DNA of 64,000 nt, taken from assembly GCA_963827515.1 (NCBI GenBank), contig CAWHBF010000029.1, positions 354,494 to 418,493 on the forward strand, given 5' to 3'. The DNA comes from JABFSA01 sp963827515 (GTDB lineage: Bacteria; Acidobacteriota; Vicinamibacteria; Vicinamibacterales; UBA2999). Below the pieces are notes generated by a model. The model made no database searches. It was not told the origin of the DNA and saw nothing but the letters and a program-made list of their open reading frames with translations. A program made the translations under genes and the position numbers. Shown piece by piece: positions 38,087 to 47,567 of this stretch (positions are counted from its first letter, which is position 1; each line of letters starts with the position of its first letter).

Positions 38087-39647
38087 CTACCCCTGGCCGC
38101 GGCCGGCCAGGCTCTTGAGCGCCCTGTCCACTGCGTCGCGCAAAGATCCCGGGCTGTTCGCAAGGCCGACTCTGAGTGCCTGGAGCGAGTCTCGAGCCTC
38201 CGTCACGTTGCCCGCCTCGGCCTGAAGGCGCGCGGTGTAGTACTGCATCTGGAGCAATCGGGACTCTGCGCTTCTCGCGGTACTCGTCAAAGGCCCATCG
38301 CAGGGTTAGCAGGTGCTCGGTTGGCGGCAGTACCGCGAGGAGCGCGCGTGACGTCAGGGCGCCGTTGTCGCTCAGCGCGAAGTAGTAGATGCTCCAGGCG
38401 TCGCTCACGTCGCGCGATCGAAGGGGCTCGTTGCGCCGGCGCATTTCATCGATCACACGAATCGTTTCCAGCCGGTTCTCGACGCTGCCCACGTTTCGAA
38501 GAGCCGATAGCTGCAGTCCCCGTACAACGTCCGTTGCGCGTCCGGAATCGATCGCCGTGCGAAAGAGACGTCGCGCCTGCTCGAGATCGTCGGGACGATC
38601 GTCGTACGAGATCGTCCAGTGTCCGAGCATCGCGTTGGCATAGGGGTTCGCGGGATCGACGGCCAAGGCCTTGCGATAGGTCGCGGGCGGGTCGAGGGTT
38701 CGCTCACCGTCGCGCCAGCGCAGGTACGTGGCCCAACCGAGGTGTGCCAGGAGATCGCCCTGCCGTGGGCCGCTCGCAAACGGCGCCGCACGGTCGAGGA
38801 CCGCGAGCGGTGTTTTCATCGCGTCGGCGAATCGCTGGCCGCTCTCAACCGAGAGCCCTCGGATCCATTGCATCGCGACGTCTTCTTCGAGCGTCTTCGC
38901 GCGCGACGTGTCGGCGTCAAGCAAAACCGCTCGTTCGAGCGTCGTCAGGGCGTCCGACAACTGCCCTCGCTCTCGCTGCGCATCCGCCACACGTACCAGG
39001 TCATCCACGTCCTGCTGGCGGGCTATTCGAGTCACCTCCGCCTGCTCGGCGGCCCGCGCTGTTGCATCTGCGGCCGCAGTGGACTGTTGCCAGCGCCACC
39101 CCATGAAGACCACGGCGAGTAACGCCACAAGGGCGATCGCCGCGACGACGGGACGGCTCAGCGTAGGGTTTGTGCGTTTCAACTCGAGCAGAGGAGCGAT
39201 CGCATCGGCGAGACGTTGTGTGTCGGCGCTGAACTCTTCGTGCTGGATCGCCATCGCCTGGCGAGTAGCCAGTGGGCCAAGCACGTCAGGAAGTTCCGCC
39301 GCCGTCGGCATGGTGGCGTTCTGCACGAGGACGGGGATCAGTCTCGTACCCCGCTGGAGAGCGGTGACGATCTCTCGGCGAACGAAGTCGTCCGGAACAT
39401 CGAGACGACGCCTGCCGTGTGCGTCGGCGGCTGTCAGCCATCGTCGACCGATGATCACGAGCACCACAGTGGTGCCAACGAGCGCGCGTTCGAGTTCGGT
39501 GGTGAAGTCGGTGCCTGGCGCGATCGTGTCGATGTCGATGAACACACGGTCCTGGCCGAATCGGCGGACGAGATGCTCTGCCAGCCGTCCCGCTTCACCG
39601 GCCGTATCGTCCCGCCGATAGCTGAGGAAAATTCCTCCACCAACCAT
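38087..39647 (-). CDS. TIR-transmembrane-TPR-like protein (frameshifted near 38280)
   Basis: About 520 aa. Residues 5-150 are a TIR domain (GIFLSYRRDDTAGEAGRL, VFIDIDTIAPGTDF, VLVIIGRRWL) with the conserved helix glutamate in FVRREIVTAL (Glu92), the position of the NADase catalytic residue. One helix follows at about 167-184. The remainder is helical and repeat-like, with TPR-like blocks (LSDALTTLERAVLLDA, RKALAVDPANPYANAMLG, LEQARRLFRTAIDSG). Near 38280 one extra base shifts the frame, and the true tail continues LLQMQYYTARLQAEAGNV to 38087. No partner typical of known TIR defence systems is adjacent. The role is open: signalling or NAD-depleting defence. Confidence 0.8.
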
Positions 39648-39809
39648 GCGCGCCTAGTGTAACTGCGGGGGTAGCAAGTTGGCAGAAGCACGGAATATCC
39701 CATCTTTCGCGGCGGTACCAGAGTTGCTACGTGATTGATGTAGGAGGCAGCGGCAGCGATGTCCATCGCTGAGCCCGAGGACCGTGCCGTCACGTCGTCA
39801 AGGAGAGCC

Positions 39810-40358
39810 ATGATGCCCGTCATTCAGCGGATTGCCCCATGCCTGTGGTTCGAGCGACAGGCGGAGGAAGCTGCGCGGTTCTATATCTCCATCTTCAAGC
39901 ACTCCAGAATCATCGCAGTCAGGCGCCACAGCGGCGCTGGATTCGAAACGAACAAGCTGTCCCCCGGTTCTGTGATGACCGTGGCATTCGAGTTGGATGG
40001 ACAGGCTTTCACGGCGCTCAACGGCGGTCCTGGTTTGACCTTCAACGAAGCGGTGTCGATGCAGGTGAACTGCGAGACGCAGGACGACATCGACTACTAC
40101 TGGCAGAAGCTGGCGAGAGGCGGAGACGCCAACGCGCAGCAGTGCGGCTGGCTCAAGGACAGGTATGGCCTGTCCTGGCAGATTGTTCCGACGGCATTGC
40201 CTGACATGTTGAAGGATCATCAGTCCCCTCAGGCGTGGCGTGTGATGGAGGCGCTCATGGGGATGAAGAAGATCGACATCGACCAACTCGAGCGCGCCTT
40301 CGCCGGTTCGCCGGTCGTGAGGGGATTCTCTCCATTGTCTGCGGAGGAGGAAGTATGA
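39810..40358 (+). CDS. VOC superfamily protein, PhnB-like
   Basis: 182 aa with the PhnB/3-demethylubiquinone-methyltransferase-like VOC fold. Starts at ATG 39810, with AGGAG five bases upstream. Conserved pieces: IAPCLWFERQAEEAARFY at the N-terminus, GSVMTVAFELDGQAFTALNGG, YYWQKLARGGDANAQQCGWLKDR (split here as two motifs) and YGLSWQIVPTALPDML. Family members bind metals or small molecules, and no specific activity is known. It overlaps the DinB gene by an ATGA, so the two are probably made together. Confidence 0.88.
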   Translation: MMPVIQRIAPCLWFERQAEEAARFYISIFKHSRIIAVRRHSGAGFETNKLSPGSVMTVAFELDGQAFTALNGGPGLTFNEAVSMQVNCETQDDIDYYWQKLARGGDANAQQCGWLKDRYGLSWQIVPTALPDMLKDHQSPQAWRVMEALMGMKKIDIDQLERAFAGSPVVRGFSPLSAEEEV

Positions 40359-40864
40359 AGATGACGGAGTTTCTGCTGGCGGAAGTGAATCGCGAGGTCG
40401 AGCGCTCCCGCCGGGCGTTGGAGCAGGTCCCCGAGGGAATGTACGATTGGAAACCGCACGACAGATCGATGATCTTTGGCTATCTCACTGATATGGTCGC
40501 CACGATCCCGTCGTGGATCGCGATGGAGGTCACGCAGGACGAGCTGGACATCGCCCCAGCCGACGGCCCGACGATGAAGCGGGAAGCCAAGAAGACGAGC
40601 GCTGAGTTGATCGCTGCGCTCGACACGTCGGCAGCGGACGCGCGTGATGCCCTGAAGAAGACCACGGACGAGCACTTGGAGACTACGTGGCGTCTGAAGG
40701 CGCGCGGAGCCGTGGTGCAAGCCGCACCCCGCTACGAAATGATCCAGGACACCATCAATCACTGGACCCATCATCGTGGTCAGATGACCGTGTATCTACG
40801 TCTGATGGGAGCGAAGGTTCCTTCGATCTACGGACCGTCGGCCGACGACAAGAGTTTTCGGTAG
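40355..40864 (+). CDS. DinB family protein
   Basis: 169 aa four-helix-bundle protein of the DinB/YfiT-like metal-binding superfamily. ATG at 40355 overlaps the preceding stop, with GGAGGAGGAAG just before it. The first helix is MTEFLLAEVNREVERSR. The signature near the C-terminus, INHWTHHRGQMTVYLRLMG, provides the histidine ligands. Family members are thiol-dependent transferases or of unknown role, and DinB here does not mean the polymerase. VOC and DinB pairs often appear in small detoxification operons. Confidence 0.88.
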   Translation: MKMTEFLLAEVNREVERSRRALEQVPEGMYDWKPHDRSMIFGYLTDMVATIPSWIAMEVTQDELDIAPADGPTMKREAKKTSAELIAALDTSAADARDALKKTTDEHLETTWRLKARGAVVQAAPRYEMIQDTINHWTHHRGQMTVYLRLMGAKVPSIYGPSADDKSFR

Positions 40865-41039
40865 CCTGCGATCTCGAGACGCCCGAATCCGGACAGGTCA
40901 TGTACCGGAGCGGCGCTAGCCTGCTTCACGCCACCCAGCTAGCGTCTGTATACTTGGCCCCTCGATTTGCGTGACGCCCGGCCCGGCGAGGGGTCGAGGT
41001 TGGATCTACGCCGGCTCACTCATCCCGCCGAGGACTTTG

Positions 41040-42306
41040 ATGACCAACACCGTACGACTCCGCGCCTTGCTGCGAAGGCTGCTCCCGCTCGTCACCCTGT
41101 GCGTCGTCGCGCTCCACGTCGCCCTTGGCGCCCAAGGGGCTGCACCGAGGTACAGATTCGATCCCGACTGGCCGAAGGCGTTGCCGAACAAGTGGAAGCT
41201 TGGAGGAATTACCGGCCTCGCGGTCGACAAGGACGACAACGTCTGGGTGCTGAACCGCCCCGGCGATCTACGCGACCTCGAGCTCCGCGCCGAGCTGAAT
41301 CCGCCGACGGCCGCCTGTTGCGTCCGGCCACCGTCCATGATCCACATCGACAAGAACGGCAACGTCATCGGTTCGTTCGATCCTGGGACCGGTCACGGAA
41401 TGGACGTGGACAGCAAGGGGTTCGTCTACGTCGGGACAGGACACGGTTCGCAAGTACGACCCCAAGAGCGGCAAGCAGGTCGCGATGGTAGCGCGAGTGC
41501 CAGAGGCGGACCCTGCTTCCGGCGGCGGCACCGCCGGACAGGCTCCCGGCTCCGGACCCGCACGTGTGCCGGGACGCGGGAGCGCCGGTCCTCTCGGCAC
41601 GTTTCCGGCGCCACCGGCGGCGGTCCGGACGCCGGCCGAGCAAGCAGCCCGAACGGCCGCCATCGCCGCCTACCGCGTGAAGTATCCCCCGAGCACTCCG
41701 ATGATCGTAGGTGGCATCGAGGAGATCCGAATCGACGAACCTGCCAACGAGATGTACGTCGCGGACAACTACCTCGGGGGCCGCGTGATGGTGTTCGCGC
41801 TCGACACGCTCGCCTTCAAGCGCGGGTGGGGCGCGTACGGCCGCAAACTCTCTGAGGTGTCGACGAACGACGCGGATCGCGCTTATACGCCAGGCGGTCC
41901 GATGCCCAAAGAGTTTAGAGGCCACCTGACGCTCAATGTCTCCAACGACGGATTGGTCTATGCGGCCGATCGCAATGCGAATCGCATTCACGTCACGAAG
42001 AAGGACGGCACCTTCGTGAAGGAATTCATCCTCGCGCCAAACACCGGCGATGGCGGGTCCACCGGCGGCGTCGGGTTTTCACCCGACAAGGCGCAGCGGT
42101 TCCTCTACATTTCAGATCTGACGAACAACCACATCTGGTTCCTCAATCGCGAGGACGGGAAGGTCGTTGGCCAGATGGGCAGCATGGGCGAGAACGGCGG
42201 CCAGTGGTTCGGTCTTCACATGATTGCAGTGGACTCGACGGGGAACATCTATACGGGCGAGGTGTTCAACGGCGAGCGGGTGCAGCGTTTCGTGCCCACG
42301 CGATGA
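41040..42306 (+). CDS. Secreted NHL-repeat beta-propeller protein (frameshifted at ~41438)
   Basis: About 421 aa. ATG 41040 follows GAGGACTTTG. The signal peptide (LPLVTLCVVALHVALGAQ) is clear. NHL-type blades: LGGITGLAVDKDDNVWVLNR, HGMDVDSKGFVYVG, IRIDEPANEMYVADNYLGGR, LNVSNDGLVYAADRNANRI and MIAVDSTGNIYTGEVFNGER. A low-complexity linker rich in Gly, Pro and Ala interrupts blades two and three. One extra base near 41438 separates FVYVG from TVRKYDPKSGK. Such proteins resemble peptidyl-glycine lyase-like propellers but no active site is visible. The function is unknown. Confidence 0.82.
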
Positions 42307-42684
42307 TGCACCGTGGCTGGCGCTGACGGGCTCCTGGGCCCCTCGCGGAACGCCGTATTTAAAGCTCGTCCGGGCCGTCGCCGATAGATAGGTCCACAGG
42401 CGAGCCCGCAGAGTGCCGAAACGCGCAGAGAAAGGTCCGTCGGCGATCCGTCCCGGGGGGGCATCGGACACAGGGACAACCCTGGGTCTGGGCCCGGATT
42501 TCGACCTGAATGCGCTAATGGTCGAGATCGATCTCGAGAAGCTCGTGCTCGATCTCGAAGTGTCCGATGACGTGGACAAGCCACTCGCCGCGCATGACAA
42601 GCCACTTGCGGGGCATGTGGTTCGCCGCGCATGTAGTCCAGCCGCCCGCGAACGACATCGACGTCCACGCGACTGAACGACGCT
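42307..42684. other. 378-base gap between the NHL gene and PilZ
   Basis: Contains the possible promoter at 42360 and an 87-codon open frame (GTG at 42413, stop at 42676) with an acidic, Leu-rich core (DLNALMVEIDLEKLVLDLE). I do not recognise it. It might be a real small protein or the detached N-terminus of the PilZ protein. No hairpin or repeat is seen here. Confidence 0.4.
42360..42387 (+). promoter_or_regulatory. Possible sigma-28-like promoter
   Basis: TAAA at 42360-42363 and GCCGATAG at 42380-42387 are separated by 16 bases. The sigma-28/FliA consensus is TAAA, 15 bases, GCCGATAA. Downstream lies a PilZ-domain gene. The match is one base off in spacing and one at the end of the -10, so it is suggestive only. 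Confidence 0.35.
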
Positions 42685-42978
42685 TTGCCGCCCGCCGTCT
42701 CGAGCTCGGAGATTGGCGACGATGTTCAGGTGAGCCTTCCTCGAGCGACGCGAACGGTGCTCGTGAATGTGTCCGACACCGGCGTCCTCATCGAAACCAA
42801 CTGTCAGCTCTTCCCGGGTCGCACGACCGACGTCTTCGTGAAACTCCGCGGCGAGCGTCAGGCGCTCCGCGCGACGGTCGTGCGTTCGTTCTTGCATTCG
42901 CTCACGTCGGAAAAAGCGGTCTACAGGAGCGCTCTGCACTTCGAACGAATCATCGGGATTTCCCAGCTGTCCCAGTGA
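42685..42978 (+). CDS. PilZ-like domain protein
   Basis: A 97-aa frame starting at TTG 42685 that encodes a PilZ-like beta-barrel: VLVNVSDTGVLIETNC, FVKLRGERQALRATVV and ALHFERI. PilZ domains bind cyclic di-GMP. The typical RxxxR motif is not clearly present before the barrel, possibly because the real N-terminus is upstream in another frame and lost to an indel. The frame is closed by a TAG at 42634. A c-di-GMP cyclase is 9 kb upstream. Confidence 0.55.
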   Translation: MPPAVSSSEIGDDVQVSLPRATRTVLVNVSDTGVLIETNCQLFPGRTTDVFVKLRGERQALRATVVRSFLHSLTSEKAVYRSALHFERIIGISQLSQ

Positions 42979-43030
42979 CACGATCTGCTCTCGTCGATCG
43001 ATTCCGCCGCACCTAGTCTGAGCGTTTTTC

Positions 43031-43063
43031 GATTCGGCGTAGGGCGGAGGCTTTAGCCTCCGC
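43031..43063. repeat. REP-like element, single hairpin
   Basis: Lead-in GATTCGGCGTAGG, then 9-base arms GCGGAGGCT and AGCCTCCGC around a 2-base loop (43044-43063). It is the same family as 12027, sharing the GGAGGC hairpin type. It lies between the convergent PilZ and MFS gene ends. Confidence 0.8.
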
Positions 43064-43105
43064 GGACAAGCAGTTCGACGCGCCGTCCCCTCACCCTGCA
43101 AGACG

Positions 43106-44389
43106 TCAGCTTCGAGTGCCCGCGGCGTGACGATTCTCGTCCCGTGCGTTGCGAGCAAACAGGACAATCGCGACCGCGACAACCATCAGGGACGACAACT
43201 CCAGCGACCGGCGTACGCCGATGAACGTACCAAGCACCCCCACGGTGATGCCGCTGCCGGCCCGCAGGCCGAGCATGGCCGTGTTGAACAGGCCCACGAC
43301 GACGCCACGGAGACGGGCCGGCGCCAGCACCTGCACGAGCGTTTGCGCCATCGACGTGAACGCGATACTGAACGCACCCGCCACGACGAGGAGCGCGACC
43401 GCCAGGCCGTAGTTGTTGGTCATCGGAAAGAGACCCATCGCCACCCCCCAGAGTCCCGCGCAGACGATCGCCGTGCGAGCGCTCGGCCGCAGGAGGTTGG
43501 ACCCTTCGAGCAGTAAGGCGCCGATGATGGCACCGGCCGCGTTTGCCGCGAGCAGGACGCTGTACCGGGCGCCGGTCTCGTCCGCGCCGAGCAGGTGCGC
43601 ATACTCCGGCATCTGCGCCTGAAAAGCGTTCCCGACGAAAAACGACGTCGCCCCGGCAAGCACGATCATCGTCGTGATGCGAGGGTCGCTGCGCGTCTTC
43701 GCGAACGTACCGAGAAGCTCGACGAAGCCGGCCGACGGCTCGCTCCCTGCCCCATCGGCGTGACCCGTATATGGGACGTGTCTGACGAAGAGACTGAAGG
43801 GAAGGAAGATCACGACGTTCGTCAGCAGCCCCCACGCCGGACCCAGTAGCAGCATGAGTCCCCCGCCAATCGCCGGACCGAGGAGGATCGCGAGGTAACG
43901 GCTGCTTGCGTTCAATCGGATTGCGCTTGGCAGATCGTGGCGGGGCACCATGTCGTGGATGATGAGCTGAGAAGCGGGAGCACCGACGACGCCCGCGGCG
44001 CCGTGTACCAGGAGGATGACGACGGCGTGCCACATCTGCAGCGTCCCGGCGAGGAACAACAGTCCCCACGCGAGCGACGCCACCATGAACAACCCCTGTG
44101 AAATCTGGATCAGCTTGCGACAGTCGTAGCGATCGGCGAGCGCGCCGGCGTGCATCGAAAAGAGCAGGAAGGGCACCCAGTGGCTGATGACCGCAAACCC
44201 GGCCAGAGCCGGTGAGTGGAACAACTGGAACATCACCCAGTAGCTGATGACGTGTTCGATGTTGTCGGCCGTCATCGACAGGAGATTGGCCGAAAAGTAT
44301 CGACGGTAGGCCGGAACTCTCAGTGCGGCGAACCGTGGTCGTGGGTGAACCGGAGTTGCCGAGGTTGTTTGTGCCATTCCCCTGAACAT
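43106..44389 (-). CDS. MFS exporter, MFS_3/EntS-like
   Basis: About 427 aa with 12 predicted helices. The N-terminus (FAALRVPAYRRYFSANLLSM) and the loop after helix 2 (HAGALADRYDCRKLI) follow the MFS_3 enterobactin-exporter type pattern. Other conserved pieces are RHDLPSAIRLNASSRY and VVGLFNTAMLGLRAGSG. The substrate is unknown. ATG 44389 and ATG 44377 are both possible starts. The gene is divergent from the amidohydrolase at 44477 with under 100 bases between them. Confidence 0.87.
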   Translation of the reverse strand: MFRGMAQTTSATPVHPRPRFAALRVPAYRRYFSANLLSMTADNIEHVISYWVMFQLFHSPALAGFAVISHWVPFLLFSMHAGALADRYDCRKLIQISQGLFMVASLAWGLLFLAGTLQMWHAVVILLVHGAAGVVGAPASQLIIHDMVPRHDLPSAIRLNASSRYLAILLGPAIGGGLMLLLGPAWGLLTNVVIFLPFSLFVRHVPYTGHADGAGSEPSAGFVELLGTFAKTRSDPRITTMIVLAGATSFFVGNAFQAQMPEYAHLLGADETGARYSVLLAANAAGAIIGALLLEGSNLLRPSARTAIVCAGLWGVAMGLFPMTNNYGLAVALLVVAGAFSIAFTSMAQTLVQVLAPARLRGVVVGLFNTAMLGLRAGSGITVGVLGTFIGVRRSLELSSLMVVAVAIVLFARNARDENRHAAGTRS

Positions 44390-44476
44390 TATGGCCGGTG
44401 CGAGAGCGTCGCTCGCGAGAGGATGGCCATATAATCTCAACGGCGTGAGCGCGCTCTTGGGTGAGATGGAGGAAAG

Positions 44477-46177
44477 ATGATGAAACGATGGACGCTAGCC
44501 CTTGTCGTAGCCGGGGTCACCGGGGTCTCGATCCTGCTCTCCGCTCAGCAGGCCACGGCTCCGGACATCATCTTGACGAATGGAAAGATCGTCACCGTCG
44601 ACGATCGGTTCTCCATCGCGCAGGCCGTGGCTGTTCGCGGTGACCGTTTCGTCGCGGTCGGCACCAACCAGGACATCACGCGCCTCGCGGGGCCAAATAC
44701 GCGGCGCATCGACCTGCGGGGCAGAACCGTGGTCCCCGGAATGATCGACAATCACGCACACTTCCAGGAAGAGGGCGCCTATTGGGCGCTGGAGCTCCGT
44801 TTCGACGGGGTTGACTCGCGCAAGCAGGCGCTCGAGTTGATCCGCGCGAAGGCCAAGGAGAAGAAGCCCGGCGAGTGGGTATACAACCTCGGCGGCTGGT
44901 CGCCCGACCAGTTCGCAGACAACAAGAAGCCGTTCACGCGGGAGGAACTCGACCAGGTGGCGCCCGACGTCCCTGTGTTCCTGCAGTTCACGCGATCTGA
45001 ACAGTACCTAAACAGCAAAGCGATCGACGTGCTTGGTCTGGAGACGAAGACCGAACCATGGATCATGCGCGACGCCAAGGGCCGGGCGACCGGCATCACT
45101 GGTGTAGCCGGCCGCAACGCGATCGTGGACGCCGCCAACTTTCTCGACGCGCCCAACGGTGGCAAAGCCAACCTGCCGATGGACGTGATCGTGGCGAGCC
45201 AGAAGGTGATGCTCCGAGATCTTGCCAAGGCGGGCCTCACCGCGTCCGGCGGCCAGTGCACATGGGAAGACCTGTATCGGCAGTTCCAGCGCGAGGGGAC
45301 GGCCAGCATGCGCTTTTTCTGCGCCAAGACGGTGACCACCGGGGGACGAGGCGCGGGAACGCTCGACAAGCAGATTGCCGAGCTGGCCACGCTCAGGTAT
45401 CACGATGGCGACGAGTGGATGGAAAACTCGAACTACGGCGAGCGATTCCCAGGCGGCGGCGGGGGCGACGTCATTGCCCCAGGTCCAGAGCCGATTGCCT
45501 CGCAGGAAGTGTGGGACGCGTGGGGGCGGTTTGCCCTCGCTGCCGCCAAGGCCGGGATACCTGTCCAGCTCCACACCGTGACGGAGAAGGCCATCGACGC
45601 GCAGCTCGATCAGCTCGAGAAGGTGCACAAGGAAGTCGACCTCAGGCCCCTCCGCTGGGCCTTCATGCACATGGAAGGTGTGACCCCGCCGCAGATCGAG
45701 CGTATGAAGAAGCTCAACATGTTCATCGCCCTGAACCCCAGACCGGTCGTATCCGGCGGGCTCCTTCACAGAATTCAAGGGGACAAGGGGTTTGCCATGC
45801 CGCCCATGAGGGAGATTCAGGACAGCGGCATCCTGTGGGGGTTCGGGACCGACGCGTTCGAGGTCAATCAGTTCCGCCCATTCCAGATGTTGTACTTCGC
45901 GGTGACCGGCAAGATGGTGGGCGGCACGGTGGTCAATACGCACACGGTGAGCCGCGAGGCGGCGCTCATCGCCCACACGCGGAGTAATGCCTATCTGTTC
46001 TTCCGTGAGAACGACCTTGGGTCGATCCAGCCTGGCCGGTTCGCCGACCTCGCCGTGCTCGACAAGGACTACATGACGATTCCGGCAGACCAGATCAAGG
46101 ACATCGTGTCGGTGCTGACCATGGCCGGCGGACGCGTAGTGTACGACGCGGCGGCCGACGCGACGGCCACCCGGTAG
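44477..46177 (+). CDS. Secreted amidohydrolase, YtcJ/Amidohydro_3 type
   Basis: 566-aa metal-dependent hydrolase with a signal peptide (TLALVVAGVTGVSILLSAQQ). It starts at ATG 44477 with GGAGGAAAG adjacent; ATG 44480 gives slightly better spacing. The TIM barrel shows metal ligands in VPGMIDNHAHF, QLHTVTEKAID, AFMHMEGVTP and the aspartate in GFGTDAFEVN. The C-terminal strand region returns as GSIQPGRFADLAVLDKDYM. The family hydrolyses amides and related C-N bonds; the substrate cannot be inferred. Its location in the periplasm is implied by the leader. Confidence 0.9.
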   Translation: MMKRWTLALVVAGVTGVSILLSAQQATAPDIILTNGKIVTVDDRFSIAQAVAVRGDRFVAVGTNQDITRLAGPNTRRIDLRGRTVVPGMIDNHAHFQEEGAYWALELRFDGVDSRKQALELIRAKAKEKKPGEWVYNLGGWSPDQFADNKKPFTREELDQVAPDVPVFLQFTRSEQYLNSKAIDVLGLETKTEPWIMRDAKGRATGITGVAGRNAIVDAANFLDAPNGGKANLPMDVIVASQKVMLRDLAKAGLTASGGQCTWEDLYRQFQREGTASMRFFCAKTVTTGGRGAGTLDKQIAELATLRYHDGDEWMENSNYGERFPGGGGGDVIAPGPEPIASQEVWDAWGRFALAAAKAGIPVQLHTVTEKAIDAQLDQLEKVHKEVDLRPLRWAFMHMEGVTPPQIERMKKLNMFIALNPRPVVSGGLLHRIQGDKGFAMPPMREIQDSGILWGFGTDAFEVNQFRPFQMLYFAVTGKMVGGTVVNTHTVSREAALIAHTRSNAYLFFRENDLGSIQPGRFADLAVLDKDYMTIPADQIKDIVSVLTMAGGRVVYDAAADATATR

Positions 46178-46288
46178 CCTCATCGATCAACCCCGTCATC
46201 TTGGCCGGGCACGAGTGCCGTGCCCGTGCCGGATGCTTCACTCCAAGCGGGCGACTCGTATACGTCGCGCTACAGGCACCAGTAGATA

Positions 46289-47530
46289 ATGAATGCGATG
46301 ACTGCGTCCGCGCCGGGGCAGCCACGGCGCGTGTCCCTCCTCCCGGTCTTCCTCATCGTCCTCGTCGACGTCTTCGGGATGGCCCTCGTCTTTCCGCTCT
46401 TGGCGATCTACGCCGAGACGTTGGATGCGACACCGCTGCAGGCGACGATGCTCATAACGGTGTACGCCGCATGTCAGCTGGTGTCCGGGCCGATCATCGG
46501 ACATCTTTCGGACCGCGTCGGGCGAAAGCCGATGCTGCTCATCAGCCAGGTCGGGACGTTCATCGGATTCCTGGTGATGGCTGGGGCACAGTCGCTGTGG
46601 ATGCTCTACATCGCGCGTGTGCTGGATGGATCGACCGCCGGCAATCTGTCGCTGGCGCAGGCCTACATCTCCGACCACACGGAACCGAGTGAACGGGCGA
46701 AGTCGTTCGGTTTGATCGGTATCGCGTTCGGCATCGGGTTCTTCATCGGCCCTTCGCTGACGGGTTTCCTCGCTTCCAGATACGGCATGACGACACCGAT
46801 ATATCTCGCCGCCGTCATGTCAGCCTTGAGCATTCTCTGCACGGCCACGCTCCTGAAAGGCGGCCGCGCGGAGCACGCATTCGACGACCAGGGGGCGGTC
46901 TTCCGGTTGCGGACATACGTCAACTACTTCTCACGGCCCGGCCTCCGCGAGCTGCTGCTCCAGTACGTGTTCTACATCGTGTCGTTCGCTGTCTTCATTT
47001 CCGGTTTCGCGCTGTTCGCCGAACGCCGCTTCACGTATCAGGGGCGCCCGTTCGGACCGCGCGAGATCGGCTACGTCTTTGGGGTGGTGGGGTTTCTCGG
47101 AATCATCCTGCAGGGAGGTTTGATCGGCCGCCTGGTGAAGCGCTTCGGCGAGCCGATGCTCGTGGCCTCGGGATTCGCGGCCCTGGCGCTCGGCTACTTC
47201 GGCCTCGGGATCGCCGTGTCATCCGCGGCGCTGGTGGTGACAGGACTCCTGGCGGCGTACGGCAACAGCGTGATCCGGCCGGTCCTTACGAGCTTGATCA
47301 CGCAACAGGCCGGTCGGCACGAGCAGGGGATGGTGCTCGGCATCACCCAGTCGCTGATGTCGATGGCGTCGATCGTCTCACCGATCGCATCGGGCCTTTT
47401 GATCGAGCACGGAATGTTAGCCGCATGGGCGTGGATGGCATCCGCTCTCGCCGTGGTGGGCGTGATGCTGTCGCGCCAAGGCTGGTCCGTCTACTCGGCG
47501 ACGCCGGCCGACCCGGTGAACGCACCCTGA
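46289..47530 (+). CDS. MFS drug transporter, TetA/DHA1-like
   Basis: 413 aa with 12 helices. The loop 2-3 motif GHLSDRVGRKPMLLISQ is the DHA1 drug:H+ antiporter signature, and the helix 5 motif C-like region is IGIAFGIGFFIGPSLTG. It is similar in layout to tetracycline-type exporters but lacks anything that would name the drug. ATG 46289 fits, with an alternative ATG at 46298. A second exporter follows 38 bases downstream on the same strand. Confidence 0.88.
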   Translation: MNAMTASAPGQPRRVSLLPVFLIVLVDVFGMALVFPLLAIYAETLDATPLQATMLITVYAACQLVSGPIIGHLSDRVGRKPMLLISQVGTFIGFLVMAGAQSLWMLYIARVLDGSTAGNLSLAQAYISDHTEPSERAKSFGLIGIAFGIGFFIGPSLTGFLASRYGMTTPIYLAAVMSALSILCTATLLKGGRAEHAFDDQGAVFRLRTYVNYFSRPGLRELLLQYVFYIVSFAVFISGFALFAERRFTYQGRPFGPREIGYVFGVVGFLGIILQGGLIGRLVKRFGEPMLVASGFAALALGYFGLGIAVSSAALVVTGLLAAYGNSVIRPVLTSLITQQAGRHEQGMVLGITQSLMSMASIVSPIASGLLIEHGMLAAWAWMASALAVVGVMLSRQGWSVYSATPADPVNAP

Positions 47531-47567
47531 CACCGCGCCGAGATTCGAACGATTCGCCTACCGCCTC

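Noticed and set aside
42413..42676. An 87-codon open frame before PilZ
   Set aside because: No recognisable domain and no convincing start site; mentioned in the gap entry but not called as a gene.
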